The notes under the pieces: model-generated
Told to the model about the DNA's origin: nothing
The model's database searches: none
What the model saw: only the letters and a program-made list of their open reading frames with translations
Position numbers and translations under genes: made by a program
Source of the DNA: Flavobacteriaceae bacterium Ga0077528
GTDB taxonomy: Bacteria; Bacteroidota; Bacteroidia; Flavobacteriales; Flavobacteriaceae
Reading direction: 5' to 3'
Length of the DNA: 64,000 bases
Assembly (NCBI GenBank): GCA_001464475.1
Contig: LNDX01000005.1
Coordinates: 62,001-126,000, forward strand
In this document: in pieces, positions 8,433 to 17,347 of the stretch
Position numbering within the stretch: position 1 is the first letter of the stretch
Layout: each line of letters starts with the position of its first letter

Positions 8433-8491
8433 AAATACCTGTTTTTTCAATAAGTCCAACTAAAATTTATATATAATTAATAACAAATCAA

Positions 8492-9394
8492 TTACTCCAT
8501 ATCACTAACCGAATTTACTATAAAAACTATTTGAAATTTTACAGCATCTTTTTTAGAATTGGGAAACTTCTCGTTGTTGATTTTTTTCTCAAATTCTTTC
8601 ATTAGTTCTTCATCAATGTCATCTTTTACAGCATATCGCATTTCATTGGTGTCTTTTTTTAATTCAAATTGAACAAAAATTCTTCCAGATTTAGTAGAAG
8701 TTTTGAATAGCTCTTCAAAAATTGAGTTGGTTCTGTCTAGAATGAATTTAATATCTTCAAAACTGCTATTTTCTTTAAGCTCATTATCGGTATTCATCAA
8801 CTGAATTTTTTCAATCCTAGTTTCTTTTTTTCCTTTTTCAGCTATAGTTTTTTCGGTTTTCAATCTTGGAGCTTCGTCTAACCACATCAATTTTAAATCT
8901 TTTTTTAGAATGTTTAAAATGTAATTATGCTCTTTAGTTTCAACAATCAGCAACGGCTCATCAATGTCAAAAGATATAACCGACCAATAATAACGAAGTT
9001 CGTGCTCATTAGCTTTTCGTATTGTGAAATCTTGCCCCACTTCATTTTTAAACTCTTCCCAAATAATCTTAGTATCTTTAACGTCCTGACTCATTTTTCC
9101 TTCGATAATTAAATTATCTACATGAAATTCAACTCGTCCTTTTTCAATTGCTTGAATTTTTTTATTGTCTTTGTAGCGTTTCCACAACTCTGGACCAATG
9201 ATTAAAGTATTTTGCAATAATTTATTGTTATCGGAATTTGATAAATTTTGTGTGATTAATTTTTTGGCTTTTTCAACTACTTTAGGATCACAATAATTGT
9301 AAACAATTCCTTTTGGTATGGTAATAGTTTCTTTATCTTGAGCAAAAGAAAAGTTGATACAAAGAAGTAAAAGCAATAGGCCAGCTTGTTTCAT
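8492..9394 (-). CDS. secreted hypothetical protein
   Basis: A 300-residue protein with a clear signal peptide (KQAGLLLLLLCINFSFAQ), so periplasmic or outer-membrane associated. The mature part is rich in Lys and Glu. The first third contains a PKVVEKAKKLITQNL helix, and the C-terminal 70 residues (from about FVQFELKKDTNEMRY to the end) alternate beta strands and helices, somewhat like the C-terminal fold of secreted TonB-like or DUF domains. No family recognised. It stands alone on the minus strand between the HEPN promoter region and the gene at 9479-9847. Function unknown. Confidence 0.75.
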   Translation of the reverse strand: MKQAGLLLLLLCINFSFAQDKETITIPKGIVYNYCDPKVVEKAKKLITQNLSNSDNNKLLQNTLIIGPELWKRYKDNKKIQAIEKGRVEFHVDNLIIEGKMSQDVKDTKIIWEEFKNEVGQDFTIRKANEHELRYYWSVISFDIDEPLLIVETKEHNYILNILKKDLKLMWLDEAPRLKTEKTIAEKGKKETRIEKIQLMNTDNELKENSSFEDIKFILDRTNSIFEELFKTSTKSGRIFVQFELKKDTNEMRYAVKDDIDEELMKEFEKKINNEKFPNSKKDAVKFQIVFIVNSVSDME

Positions 9395-9478
9395 AGCTTT
9401 AGATTAGATGAAAAGTAATAATCAAATATAGATAAATAGTTTCAAAAAGTCACTAAGTAGTTTTACTTGATTTTAAAA

Positions 9479-9847
9479 TCACAATTTTCTATACTTAGTA
9501 AAATACAAAAGCATTAATACTAAATAGGGAAGAGTTGATAGAGCAATTTTGTAATTCAAAGCCATAATTCCAATAAAGAAAAAGAAAAGCACTAAAATGC
9601 CTAAAAGGATTACGGCTAAAGTGTTGAGTTTTTTATTAAAGTTGGGAATAACAGCTCCTAAAAGCAATACGATTTGAGTTAAAAATCCAATAAGAATTAT
9701 AGGATGTGTGAAGTTGCTAAACCAATTTTCAGTTTTAGAGAAAATTTCTATTTCACCTTGAAAAATAAACATAGCATTGTTAGGAGGCCATTCTAAATAA
9801 CAAAATTGAAAGGCAATTAGTAAAGCTAAATTTATAAGGCGTTTCAT
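9479..9847 (-). CDS. small integral membrane protein
   Basis: The ATG at 9847 gives a 122-residue protein starting MKRLINLALLIAFQF. A longer reading from a TTG at 9874 adds nine poorly placed residues and is less likely. Four hydrophobic stretches are visible: about 3-15, 47-67 (HPIILIGFLTQIVLLLGAVI), 74-95 (LAVILLGILVLFFFFIGIM) and 98-115. The pattern fits a four-helix inner-membrane protein. No conserved motif was recognised, and the gene has no obvious partner. Confidence 0.72.
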   Translation of the reverse strand: MKRLINLALLIAFQFCYLEWPPNNAMFIFQGEIEIFSKTENWFSNFTHPIILIGFLTQIVLLLGAVIPNFNKKLNTLAVILLGILVLFFFFIGIMALNYKIALSTLPYLVLMLLYFTKYRKL

Positions 9848-9918
9848 TACTAAAAAGTAGTTTGTAGTAATCAAAGCTACAAAATAATTTTCAAATTTAC
9901 CTTAGTATTTGGGGATTT

Positions 9919-10299
9919 CTACTTGACAGCTGTCATCGATATTTCAACATTTACACCTTTAGGCAAACCAGCTACTTGAACGGTTTCTCTAGCTGGTGCT
10001 GTTTTTTCGTCGAAGTAGCTTCCGTAAACGCTGTTTATTCTAGCGAAATCGTTCATGTCCATGATGAAAATCGTTGTTTTTACTACGTTTTCAAAAGTCA
10101 TTTCAGCAGCTTCTAGAACGGCTTTCATATTTTCCATTACTTGTTTGGTTTCGGTTTCGATATCGTCTAAAACCAATTCCATTGTTGCAGGATTCAAAGC
10201 AATTTGTCCAGAAGTATAAAGTGTATTGCCTACCAAAACAGCCTGATTGTAAGGTCCAATAGGAGCAGGAGCCTTATCTGTAATAATTATCTTCTTCAT
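9919..10299 (-). CDS. ridA: RidA family reactive enamine/imine deaminase
   Basis: A 126-residue cytosolic protein, the usual RidA length. RidA proteins form trimers and hydrolyse reactive 2-aminoacrylate and related imines made by PLP enzymes. Visible signatures are PAPIGPYNQAV near the start, YTSGQIALNP (28-37), and RETVQVAGLPKG with Arg104, the residue that binds the substrate carboxylate in active RidA, followed by a C-terminal VEISMTAVK strand. It follows lptD on the minus strand across a 60-base gap filled by a 7-bp repeat array. Confidence 0.92.
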   Translation of the reverse strand: MKKIIITDKAPAPIGPYNQAVLVGNTLYTSGQIALNPATMELVLDDIETETKQVMENMKAVLEAAEMTFENVVKTTIFIMDMNDFARINSVYGSYFDEKTAPARETVQVAGLPKGVNVEISMTAVK

Positions 10300-10309
10300 A
10301 AAATTTAAT

Positions 10310-10360
10310 ATCTAAAATCTAAAATCCAACACCTAACACCTAACATCTAACAACCAACAC
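10310..10360. repeat. period-7 tandem array between lptD and ridA
   Basis: About seven to eight degenerate heptamers run head to tail, from ATCTAAA to ATCCAAC, ACCTAAC (twice), ATCTAAC and AACCAAC. The array fills the gap and ends on the lptD stop codon (CTA on the plus strand at 10360-10362). Confidence 0.85.
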
Positions 10361-13104
10361 TACCTTAACGTTTGATCTCTCTGCTGTTGCTTGTCATACT
10401 TAATATCACTCAAGACACCAGCTTTGATTCCAATGAAGAATCCCCAAAATGAATTTTGTCCAAATGGCGACCAGTTGAAACTCATGTTCCAGCTCATTAA
10501 ATCACGATTTAAACGTATTTGTGTAAAAGTTACACCTTTATTGGTGAAATCATATCCAGAGGAAACTCCTATAGTCCATTTGGGTGTCAAATTAGTATTT
10601 GCAGAAACCATCAAGGAATGACTGGAGATTTTCTTTTCACCAGTTATATTGGAGTAGGTGACCGAATAGGCTAAATTAACATCCCAGGGTATTTCGGCAT
10701 TGTAAAAACCACTAAATTCCTCTTCTTCCTCCTCATTTGGATCAGTTACTTGAGGTGAATTTATTTCGGCATTATTTCCAAATAAATCATCTTCACGTCC
10801 ACCATTTCTGGCACCTTGAATATTTTTCTTTTTTTCGTCTTTAGAACTTGTTAACGAATAATTTATAGTCATATTGGCGCTGGTCATTCTAAAAAGTCCT
10901 CCACCATTTTCAATATTAAAAGTATTGATTCGTTGATTTTTAGCATCAAGTGCATAAGGATCTAAAGTTGCAGCAAAGTTCACATTCATTTTATCTTTGA
11001 ACAATAAAGTTCCACCACTAATACGCATTGGCGACCAACGTAAGGAATCTGCTGCCATATCATAACTACCTGAAAAGGTCAAGTTATTCAATAAAATAAT
11101 CTTCTTTGGTGCAGTTGCGGTAGAATCTTTATCTCTTACTTTGGCTTCAAATTTATTGTTAATGCTAAATCCAATATTGTTAGCAAATGATTCACTTGGT
11201 GCACCAAAAGCACCGTTTTCAAATCTTGTATATCTTGCCATCGTTCCGCTTGCATCTGTAGCATAAGTATCGTAATACTTTTCAAAACTTGGCAAATAAC
11301 TATGAGAAATAGAAGGTGTAATAGTATGACGAATCGATTGAATTTTTGCAGTTTCTTTAAATTTGAAAGTACCATAAATTACCGTTCCAATAGAGTTTGA
11401 AAACGAGTAAGTTCTAAAAGCATCAAAACCATTTACATCTCTAGTAACCACTTTTCCAGCAGGAAGAACAGGTGGATTTGAAGTGACTTGAAACTCTTTT
11501 CTAATAGTTTTTAAATACCAAGTTTCTTGATAATTTACTGAGGTTGACACACTAAAATGTTTGAATACTTTAAAGTTAGTACTTAACGGAATAGTGTGTT
11601 GCATTCCTGTTCTAGCTTTGTCAAACATTTCTTTTTTAAAGAACAATGTGTCCGTTGTTTGAAATTGGTTTTCAGCTCTTAGGTTGTATTGTAAATTGAT
11701 GTTTTTGATAAACCCTTTTTTGATTCCGTCTTTTGGTGCAAACGGAAATATTCTGTCAACACTTGCCTGAAGCGTTGGTAAAGTCATACTTATTTGCTTG
11801 GTTTGGGTATTCTGTGAATGATTTGCCGTAACCGATAAGTTTACTTGCGGCACAGAATTGAATGTTCTCTGATAGGAAATAGACGAATTTAAAGTATTGT
11901 TTAACGAAGAACCAATATTTGCAATATTTATAGATTGTTGAAAATACTGACTACTTCCTAAATTTACAGAAGCCGAAAATCTAGAATTCGGATTCGATTT
12001 AGGGTCTTTCATGTGCGACCATTGAATGTTGTAAACTCTACTTTTAGAATAATCTGGAAAACCTCTTTCGCTATTAATTTGGTTTTCAAAACGTACGTTT
12101 ACATTTCCGTTAAAATTATACTTACTGGCATAACTCGATTCAAACCGCAAGGCATAACTTCCATTAGTAAAATAATCCCCGAGAACGGTCAAATCATATT
12201 TATCGCTCAAAGCAAAATAGTATCCTCCGTTTTGCAAAGCATAACCACGAGTATTATTTTGACCAAAACTTGGCGGAATAATTCCAGAACGACTTTTTTC
12301 TGTAATAGGAAAGAAGGCAAAAGGCAACGCAATTGGTGTTGGCACATTGGCTATGTACATGTTTGTCAATCCAACCACTACTTTTTTACCTGGAACTAAT
12401 TTGGCTTTTCTTGCAAAGAAATAGTATTCAGGATCATCAAGATCTTTAGCAGTAGTGATTCGAGCGCCTTTCATAAAATAAACAGAATCGTTTTCTTTTT
12501 TAACGATTTCTGTTTTAATATTCATCTCTTGTTGCGAGGTTCTAGAATTCCAAATTAACGCTTTCTTAGTTTTGTAGTTAAATCGAATGGAATCAGGTTC
12601 AACCACATTAGAGCCTTGTTTAAATAAAGGAAGTTGAGTGTAATTACCTAAAGAATCTTTCAATCTACCAGCATAAACTTCGTTCTTTTCATAGTCAAAA
12701 ACAATAATTCCCGATTTTAATTCGTAGTCTAAGTAATTTAATTCGGCACCATCGTAGAGTGTGATTATTTTTTTCTTTTGGTCAAACTTGGCGTATTTTT
12801 TTGCACGATATTTTACCTTTCCTTCAAGCACCGATTTCATTTTTTTAACTGTATCGAGCTTTAAAGTATCAATTTTTTTAATTGTAGGATTAGGTAATTC
12901 AGGTTCTGATTCTAACGGTTTTTCAGGCTTAGTTGCTTGATTTTTAGCAGGAAAAGATTTCTTACTTTTAGGTAAATCTTGCGCAAATAAATTGGAACTT
13001 CCAATTGTTAGGAAATATGCTGATAAAACGATATAAAATAAGTTTGTACGCAAAGGTTTAAATGCTATTTTTGTAAAAATATGGCTTGATTTTTGAAGAG
13101 CCAA
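10360..13104 (-). CDS. lptD: LPS-assembly protein LptD-like outer-membrane barrel
   Basis: A 914-residue protein with a signal peptide ending SSNLFAQ, an N-terminal OstA-like domain (about 90-250, KYAKFDQKKKIITLYDGAELNYLDYELKSG broken over several strands) and a long beta-barrel rich in Tyr, Ser and Asn repeats. This matches the large Bacteroidetes LptD-like proteins that insert LPS into the outer leaflet. The start is uncertain: the longest frame uses TTG at 13104, while another TTG at 13053 gives a cleaner signal peptide (MRTNLFYIVLS). A possible TAAGTTTG -7 box at 13109-13102 would favour the shorter form. The gene is divergent from the amidase gene. Confidence 0.88.
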   Translation of the reverse strand: MALQKSSHIFTKIAFKPLRTNLFYIVLSAYFLTIGSSNLFAQDLPKSKKSFPAKNQATKPEKPLESEPELPNPTIKKIDTLKLDTVKKMKSVLEGKVKYRAKKYAKFDQKKKIITLYDGAELNYLDYELKSGIIVFDYEKNEVYAGRLKDSLGNYTQLPLFKQGSNVVEPDSIRFNYKTKKALIWNSRTSQQEMNIKTEIVKKENDSVYFMKGARITTAKDLDDPEYYFFARKAKLVPGKKVVVGLTNMYIANVPTPIALPFAFFPITEKSRSGIIPPSFGQNNTRGYALQNGGYYFALSDKYDLTVLGDYFTNGSYALRFESSYASKYNFNGNVNVRFENQINSERGFPDYSKSRVYNIQWSHMKDPKSNPNSRFSASVNLGSSQYFQQSINIANIGSSLNNTLNSSISYQRTFNSVPQVNLSVTANHSQNTQTKQISMTLPTLQASVDRIFPFAPKDGIKKGFIKNINLQYNLRAENQFQTTDTLFFKKEMFDKARTGMQHTIPLSTNFKVFKHFSVSTSVNYQETWYLKTIRKEFQVTSNPPVLPAGKVVTRDVNGFDAFRTYSFSNSIGTVIYGTFKFKETAKIQSIRHTITPSISHSYLPSFEKYYDTYATDASGTMARYTRFENGAFGAPSESFANNIGFSINNKFEAKVRDKDSTATAPKKIILLNNLTFSGSYDMAADSLRWSPMRISGGTLLFKDKMNVNFAATLDPYALDAKNQRINTFNIENGGGLFRMTSANMTINYSLTSSKDEKKKNIQGARNGGREDDLFGNNAEINSPQVTDPNEEEEEEFSGFYNAEIPWDVNLAYSVTYSNITGEKKISSHSLMVSANTNLTPKWTIGVSSGYDFTNKGVTFTQIRLNRDLMSWNMSFNWSPFGQNSFWGFFIGIKAGVLSDIKYDKQQQRDQTLR

Positions 13105-13154
13105 ACTTACATATTATTTTTCGTCAAAAATAGATAAATAATAAATTTATAACC

Positions 13155-13182
13155 TTGAAGTTTTAATTAAAATTAACTTTTG
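13155..13182 (+). promoter_or_regulatory. predicted promoter of the amidase gene
   Basis: TTG at 13155-13157, a 16-base spacer and TAACTTTTG at 13174-13182, one base longer than the TAnnTTTG consensus. The start codon at 13188 is only 5 bases on, so the transcript would be nearly leaderless if this is the true promoter. Confidence 0.4.
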
Positions 13183-13187
13183 TAACA

Positions 13188-14357
13188 ATGATTAACACAA
13201 ATAGAATCAAATATACCTTTTCTTTAACATTATTGTTGTGTTCCTTACTTGGTTTTTCGCAATCCAATAAATTTAAAGTAGCTTTAGATGCCGGACATGG
13301 AGATCATGATTTTGGTGCAGTATATAATGGTCACATCGAAAAGAACATTAACTTAGCCATAGCTTTAAAGGTTGGTAAGATATTAGAAAAGAATTCTAGT
13401 ATAGAGGTCATTTATACAAGAAAAACGGATGTTTTTATCGGATTAATTGAAAGAGCTAATATTGCCAATAGAGCGGATGCTAATATTTTTGTATCTATTC
13501 ATTGCAATGCAAATAAGAATACCGCTGCAGATGGAACTGAGACTTATGTAATGGGTATGTCTAAAAATGCTTCTAATCTTGAAGCTGCAAAAAGGGAAAA
13601 TGAGGTAATTACTTATGAAAAGGATTATAAGCAAAAATACCAAGGATTTGATCCTAATAAGCCAGAAACTATGTTGGGAATGACAATCATGCAGGAAGAA
13701 TTTATTGAAAATAGCATTGCTTTAGCAGGAAAAATTCAAGATCGATTTGTACAAGATTTGGGAAAGAAAAGTAGAGCTGGAGGAGTAAAACAAGCAGCAT
13801 TTATGGTATTACACAAAGCTTATATGCCAAGAGTTCTTATTGAAACAGGTTTTTTATCAAATCCAGTTGAAGGAGCTATTTTAGATTCTGAAGAAGGGCA
13901 ACAAGATATTGCTGAAGCTATTGCTAAAGCCATTATAAGTTACAAAAAAGATTTTTTTGATGGTGGTGAAGCAGATGCAACTCCAGATATTAAACCATCA
14001 CAAAGAGTTGAAGATAAACCAATAAAAACTACTCCAGAGCCAAAGAAAGTAGATTCTGTTATTAAAAAAACGGAACCTAAAGTTGAATCAAAACCAACTG
14101 CAAAAGGAGTGGTGTTTAAAATTCAAATATCGGCTAGTTCTAAGAAGTTAGAAACTACACCAAGCAACTTCAATGGATTGAAAAACATATCTAGTTCTTA
14201 TAATAATAGTATTTATAAGTATATGTATGGTGAAACTTCAAATTATGATGAAGCCAAAAAATTATTGCAAGATGCCAAAAACAAAGGTTACGCATCAGCA
14301 TTTATTATTGCTTTTAAAGATGGGAAAAGCATAGATGTGAAAGATGTTATCAAATAA
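13188..14357 (+). CDS. N-acetylmuramoyl-L-alanine amidase with SPOR-like C-terminus
   Basis: A 389-residue exported cell-wall hydrolase that cuts the bond between MurNAc and L-Ala, releasing peptide stems during daughter-cell separation. A signal peptide (about 1-25, LLGFSQ) precedes the Amidase_3 domain with zinc ligands in DAGHG (34-38), Glu in HIEKNINLA, and SIHCNA. RVLIETGFLSNP closes the catalytic domain near 230. A Pro/Lys/Thr-rich linker (about 250-295) leads to an 80-residue C-terminal domain (FKIQISASSKK to the end) resembling SPOR/septal peptidoglycan-binding modules. It heads a forward run with the MCE gene 35 bases downstream. Confidence 0.92.
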   Translation: MINTNRIKYTFSLTLLLCSLLGFSQSNKFKVALDAGHGDHDFGAVYNGHIEKNINLAIALKVGKILEKNSSIEVIYTRKTDVFIGLIERANIANRADANIFVSIHCNANKNTAADGTETYVMGMSKNASNLEAAKRENEVITYEKDYKQKYQGFDPNKPETMLGMTIMQEEFIENSIALAGKIQDRFVQDLGKKSRAGGVKQAAFMVLHKAYMPRVLIETGFLSNPVEGAILDSEEGQQDIAEAIAKAIISYKKDFFDGGEADATPDIKPSQRVEDKPIKTTPEPKKVDSVIKKTEPKVESKPTAKGVVFKIQISASSKKLETTPSNFNGLKNISSSYNNSIYKYMYGETSNYDEAKKLLQDAKNKGYASAFIIAFKDGKSIDVKDVIK

Positions 14358-14392
14358 TATACTATTTTTGTAACCTAAAAAAAACAACAATT

Positions 14393-15343
14393 TTGAAATT
14401 ATCAAGAGAAATTAAAACCGCTATTTTAGTTATTGCCTCTATTTTATTATTTATTTGGGGTTATAGCTTTTTAAAAGGAAGAGACTTATTTACTAACTAC
14501 AAAAATTTATATGTAGAATATGTCAATGTTGAAGGATTAACGGTTTCTTCGCCAGTTACAATTAACGGATTGGTAGTTGGAAAAGTAAATAGCATAGTTA
14601 TCAATAATGAAACTGGAAAAATCAAAGTTGAAATGCAAATCAATTCTGATTTTCCTATTAAGAAAACTAGTGTAGCAGAAATTTATGCTCCAAGTCCAAT
14701 TGGTGGAAAACAAATTGCTATTATACCAACTAAAGAAGGTCAAGATGCTGTTGATGGCGATTTTCTAGTTTCTTCAAGTAAACTTGGTTTGACAGATGAA
14801 TTAGCTAAGCAAATAGAACCACTAAAAGATAAAATTACCAAACTCCTTGATAATGCTAATGTAATGTTAGAAAATGTAAATCAAGTTTTGGATGCAAAAT
14901 CTAAAGAGAATCTTAGAAATAGTTTGGCTAACTTAAACGAGACTTTAGCACAATTTAAAGGTGCTTCAAAAGAAGTAAATGAAATGTTAGCTCAAAACAA
15001 GTCTAAAATTAGTGGAACTATGTCGAATGTTGAAAAAGCTTCAGCAAATTTCTCTAAAGTTTCTGATTCTTTGGCTAAAGCAAATATCGGTCAAACGGTT
15101 AAGAATTTAGAAAAAACACTTGCCAACGTTGATAAAATGATGGGCGATATGCAAGCTGGTAAAGGAACAATGGGTAAATTGATGAAAGACGACGCTATGT
15201 ATAATAATTTTACCAAAACTTCTAAAGAATTGGAGTTATTGTTGCAAGACTTAAGATTAAACCCAACACGCTATGTTAACGTTTCACTTTTCGGAAAGAA
15301 AAACAAACCTTACGTTGCGCCAATAAACGATACAATTAAATAG
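14393..15343 (+). CDS. MlaD-family (MCE) phospholipid-transport protein
   Basis: A 316-residue, membrane-anchored periplasmic protein. An N-terminal helix (AILVIASILLFIWGYSFL, about 11-28) is followed by the MCE domain (about 38-115), whose core reads VEGLTVSSPVTINGLVVGKV. A long helical region (about 150-270) then has repeated Asn, Leu and Lys. MCE proteins form hexameric rings that carry phospholipids between the inner and outer membranes. The only start that includes the full anchor is TTG at 14393 (Leu codon read as Met, then KLSREIKTA). The MlaE and MlaF partners are not in the window. It sits between the amidase and Fe-S genes, as commonly seen in Flavobacteriia. Confidence 0.9.
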   Translation: MKLSREIKTAILVIASILLFIWGYSFLKGRDLFTNYKNLYVEYVNVEGLTVSSPVTINGLVVGKVNSIVINNETGKIKVEMQINSDFPIKKTSVAEIYAPSPIGGKQIAIIPTKEGQDAVDGDFLVSSSKLGLTDELAKQIEPLKDKITKLLDNANVMLENVNQVLDAKSKENLRNSLANLNETLAQFKGASKEVNEMLAQNKSKISGTMSNVEKASANFSKVSDSLAKANIGQTVKNLEKTLANVDKMMGDMQAGKGTMGKLMKDDAMYNNFTKTSKELELLLQDLRLNPTRYVNVSLFGKKNKPYVAPINDTIK

Positions 15344-15358
15344 AATAAAACGACTATC

Positions 15359-16693
15359 ATGGGAATTTTAGCCAATATATTTTTTGCACTATTATTAATT
15401 ATAGGTTTTGGATATTTTACAATCAATGTAAAGAAACTTATCCGAAACATTAAACTTGGACAAGATGTAAACCGTTCCGATAATTCATCTGAAAGATGGA
15501 AGAATATGGCAATGATTGCTCTTGGTCAATCTAAAATGGTAAAAAGACCTGTTTCAGGTTTTCTTCATATTATTGTATATGTAGGTTTTGTAATCATCAA
15601 TATAGAATTATTAGAAATCATCATTGACGGACTTTTTAGTACGCATCGAGTTTTCAAATTCATGGGTGGTTTGTATGATGTGCTTATTGGTTCATTTGAA
15701 ATTCTTGCCTTTTTAGTTCTTGTTGCTGTAATTATTTTTTGGATAAGAAGAAATGTAACCAAATTGAAACGTTTTGCAAGTTCCGATTTGAATGGAAAAC
15801 CAAGAAATGACGCAAATTATATCTTATATTTTGAAGTAGTTTTGATGTCATTATTCCTTTTAATGAACGCAGCTGATTTGCATCTTCAAAATCTTCCAGA
15901 AGTTTTTGGTCATTATGAAAAAGCAGGTTCGTTTCCAATTTCACAGTTTCTAACTCCAATTTTTGACGGAATGAGTACACAATTGGTATTCATGTTAGAA
16001 AGAACATTTTGGTGGTTACACATTATCGGAATTTTAATTTTCTTAAACTATTTATACTTTTCTAAGCATTTACACATTCTTTTAGCATTCCCAAATACCT
16101 ATTTTGCAGATTTAAATGCTAAAGGAAAATTTGATAACTTAGAAAGTGTTACCAAAGAAGTAAAGTTAATGATGGATCCGAATGCCGATCCATTCGCAGC
16201 GCAACCAGTTGATGAAAACGCAGTTCCAAGTAAATTTGGTGCTTCCGATGTAATGGATTTGAATTGGGTACAATTATTAAACGCCTACACATGTACCGAA
16301 TGTGGACGTTGTACTTCGGCTTGTCCTGCTAATCAAACAGGAAAAAAATTGTCTCCACGTAAAATCATGATGGATACAAGAGACAGATTGGAAGAAGTTG
16401 GAAGAAATATTGATAAAAATAAAGGTGTTTTTGTTCCAGATAACGTATCGTTATTAAACAACTACATTACAGCAGAAGAATTATGGGCGTGTACTTCATG
16501 TAATGCGTGTGTTGAAGAATGTCCAGTTAATATTAGTCCATTGTCAATTATAATGGATATGCGTCGTTTCTTGGTTATGGAGGAAAGTGCTGCGCCACAA
16601 TCATTAAATGCAATGATGACCAATATTGAAAATAATGGTGCACCATGGCAATACAATCAAATGGATCGATTGAATTGGAAAGATGAACAATAA
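15359..16693 (+). CDS. membrane-bound 4Fe-4S dicluster oxidoreductase subunit
   Basis: A 444-residue protein with about five transmembrane helices in its first 235 residues (for example 3-22, 70-90, 112-129, 157-172, 215-235), then a cytosolic ferredoxin-like part. The two 4Fe-4S sites are CTECGRC with C322 (C312, C315, C318, C322) and CTSCNAC with C388 (C378, C381, C384, C388). The layout matches HdrD/GlpC/NarI-like proteins that pass electrons between a soluble partner and quinones. The CCG-domain protein at 17348-18139 is the obvious soluble partner, separated by a HAD-like gene. Electron donor and acceptor unknown. Confidence 0.88.
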   Translation: MGILANIFFALLLIIGFGYFTINVKKLIRNIKLGQDVNRSDNSSERWKNMAMIALGQSKMVKRPVSGFLHIIVYVGFVIINIELLEIIIDGLFSTHRVFKFMGGLYDVLIGSFEILAFLVLVAVIIFWIRRNVTKLKRFASSDLNGKPRNDANYILYFEVVLMSLFLLMNAADLHLQNLPEVFGHYEKAGSFPISQFLTPIFDGMSTQLVFMLERTFWWLHIIGILIFLNYLYFSKHLHILLAFPNTYFADLNAKGKFDNLESVTKEVKLMMDPNADPFAAQPVDENAVPSKFGASDVMDLNWVQLLNAYTCTECGRCTSACPANQTGKKLSPRKIMMDTRDRLEEVGRNIDKNKGVFVPDNVSLLNNYITAEELWACTSCNACVEECPVNISPLSIIMDMRRFLVMEESAAPQSLNAMMTNIENNGAPWQYNQMDRLNWKDEQ

Positions 16694-16824
16694 TTGATGA
16701 ATAAAATTCATCTGATTTGGATTGTGATTTATCGCAATTATATATAAAAATAAATGATAATTTTCCATGTTGTGAGGATTGGAAACTTGTCTAAATGAAT
16801 GTGAAATAATAAAATTAAAAAAAA

Positions 16825-17271
16825 ATGAAAGCGGAAGACATTGACAAAACCTTACAACCAGTTACTGAAAACGGACAACATTTAAGTCCAATTTTACCAG
16901 AAGGAGTTAAGAATTATTTAATTGACATTGACGGAACTATCTGTGATGATATTCCAAACGAAGAACCAGAGAGAATGTTAACCGCAGAGGTTTATCCAGA
17001 TGCATTAGTAACATTAAATCGTTGGTATGACGAAGGTCACATTATCTTTTTCTTCACTTCTAGAACAGAAGCGCATAGAGAATATACTGAGCGTTGGTTA
17101 AAACAACACGGTTTCAAATATCATGGAATGGTAATGGGAAAACCTCGTGGAGGAAATTACCATTGGATTGATAATCATTTAGTGAAAGCGACTCGTTACA
17201 GAGGAAAATTCACTGATTTAATAGAAAAAGAAGTAACCATCGAAGTTTTTGACGATGGACAACATGAGTAA
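16825..17271 (+). CDS. HAD-like phosphatase domain protein
   Basis: A 148-residue cytosolic protein with the HAD motif I, DIDGT (34-38), whose Asp34 and Asp36 are the expected nucleophile and acid/base. FFFTSRTEAHREYTERWL (about 75-92) supplies motif II (Thr/Ser) and a helix. Related flavobacterial proteins have been labelled phosphoheptose isomerase, but the DxDGT core argues for a phosphohydrolase or a derived binding protein. It lies between the two Fe-S genes, 131 bases after the first and 76 bases before the second. This suggests a shared function, but no substrate is evident. Confidence 0.75.
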   Translation: MKAEDIDKTLQPVTENGQHLSPILPEGVKNYLIDIDGTICDDIPNEEPERMLTAEVYPDALVTLNRWYDEGHIIFFFTSRTEAHREYTERWLKQHGFKYHGMVMGKPRGGNYHWIDNHLVKATRYRGKFTDLIEKEVTIEVFDDGQHE

Positions 17272-17283
17272 TATTAAATATAT

Positions 17284-17328
17284 GATTTTAGATATTAGAT
17301 TTTCAAAATATATCTAATATCTAAAATC
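17284..17328. repeat. perfect 17-bp inverted repeat with 11-nt loop
   Basis: The left arm GATTTTAGATATTAGAT (17284-17300) is the exact reverse complement of 17312-17328, with an 11-base loop between them. The right arm is made of the first heptamers of the adjoining period-7 array. There is no T run, so it does not look like a terminator. Confidence 0.9.
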
Positions 17329-17346
17329 TAAAATCTAAAATTAAAA
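17312..17346. repeat. period-7 tandem array before the CCG-domain gene
   Basis: Five heptamers: ATCTAAT, ATCTAAA three times, then ATTAAAA. The array ends one base before the start codon at 17348. It overlaps the right arm of the inverted repeat at 17284-17328. Confidence 0.9.
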
Positions 17347-17347
17347 G

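Noticed and set aside
12013..12399. 128-codon plus-strand frame opposite lptD
   Set aside because: Antisense shadow of the well-supported LptD beta-barrel; no signal peptide, domain or promoter.
16696..16712. Hairpin GATGAAT / ATTCATC after the membrane Fe-S gene as a terminator
   Set aside because: Seven-base AT-rich stem, no T tract, and the next gene is probably in the same operon.
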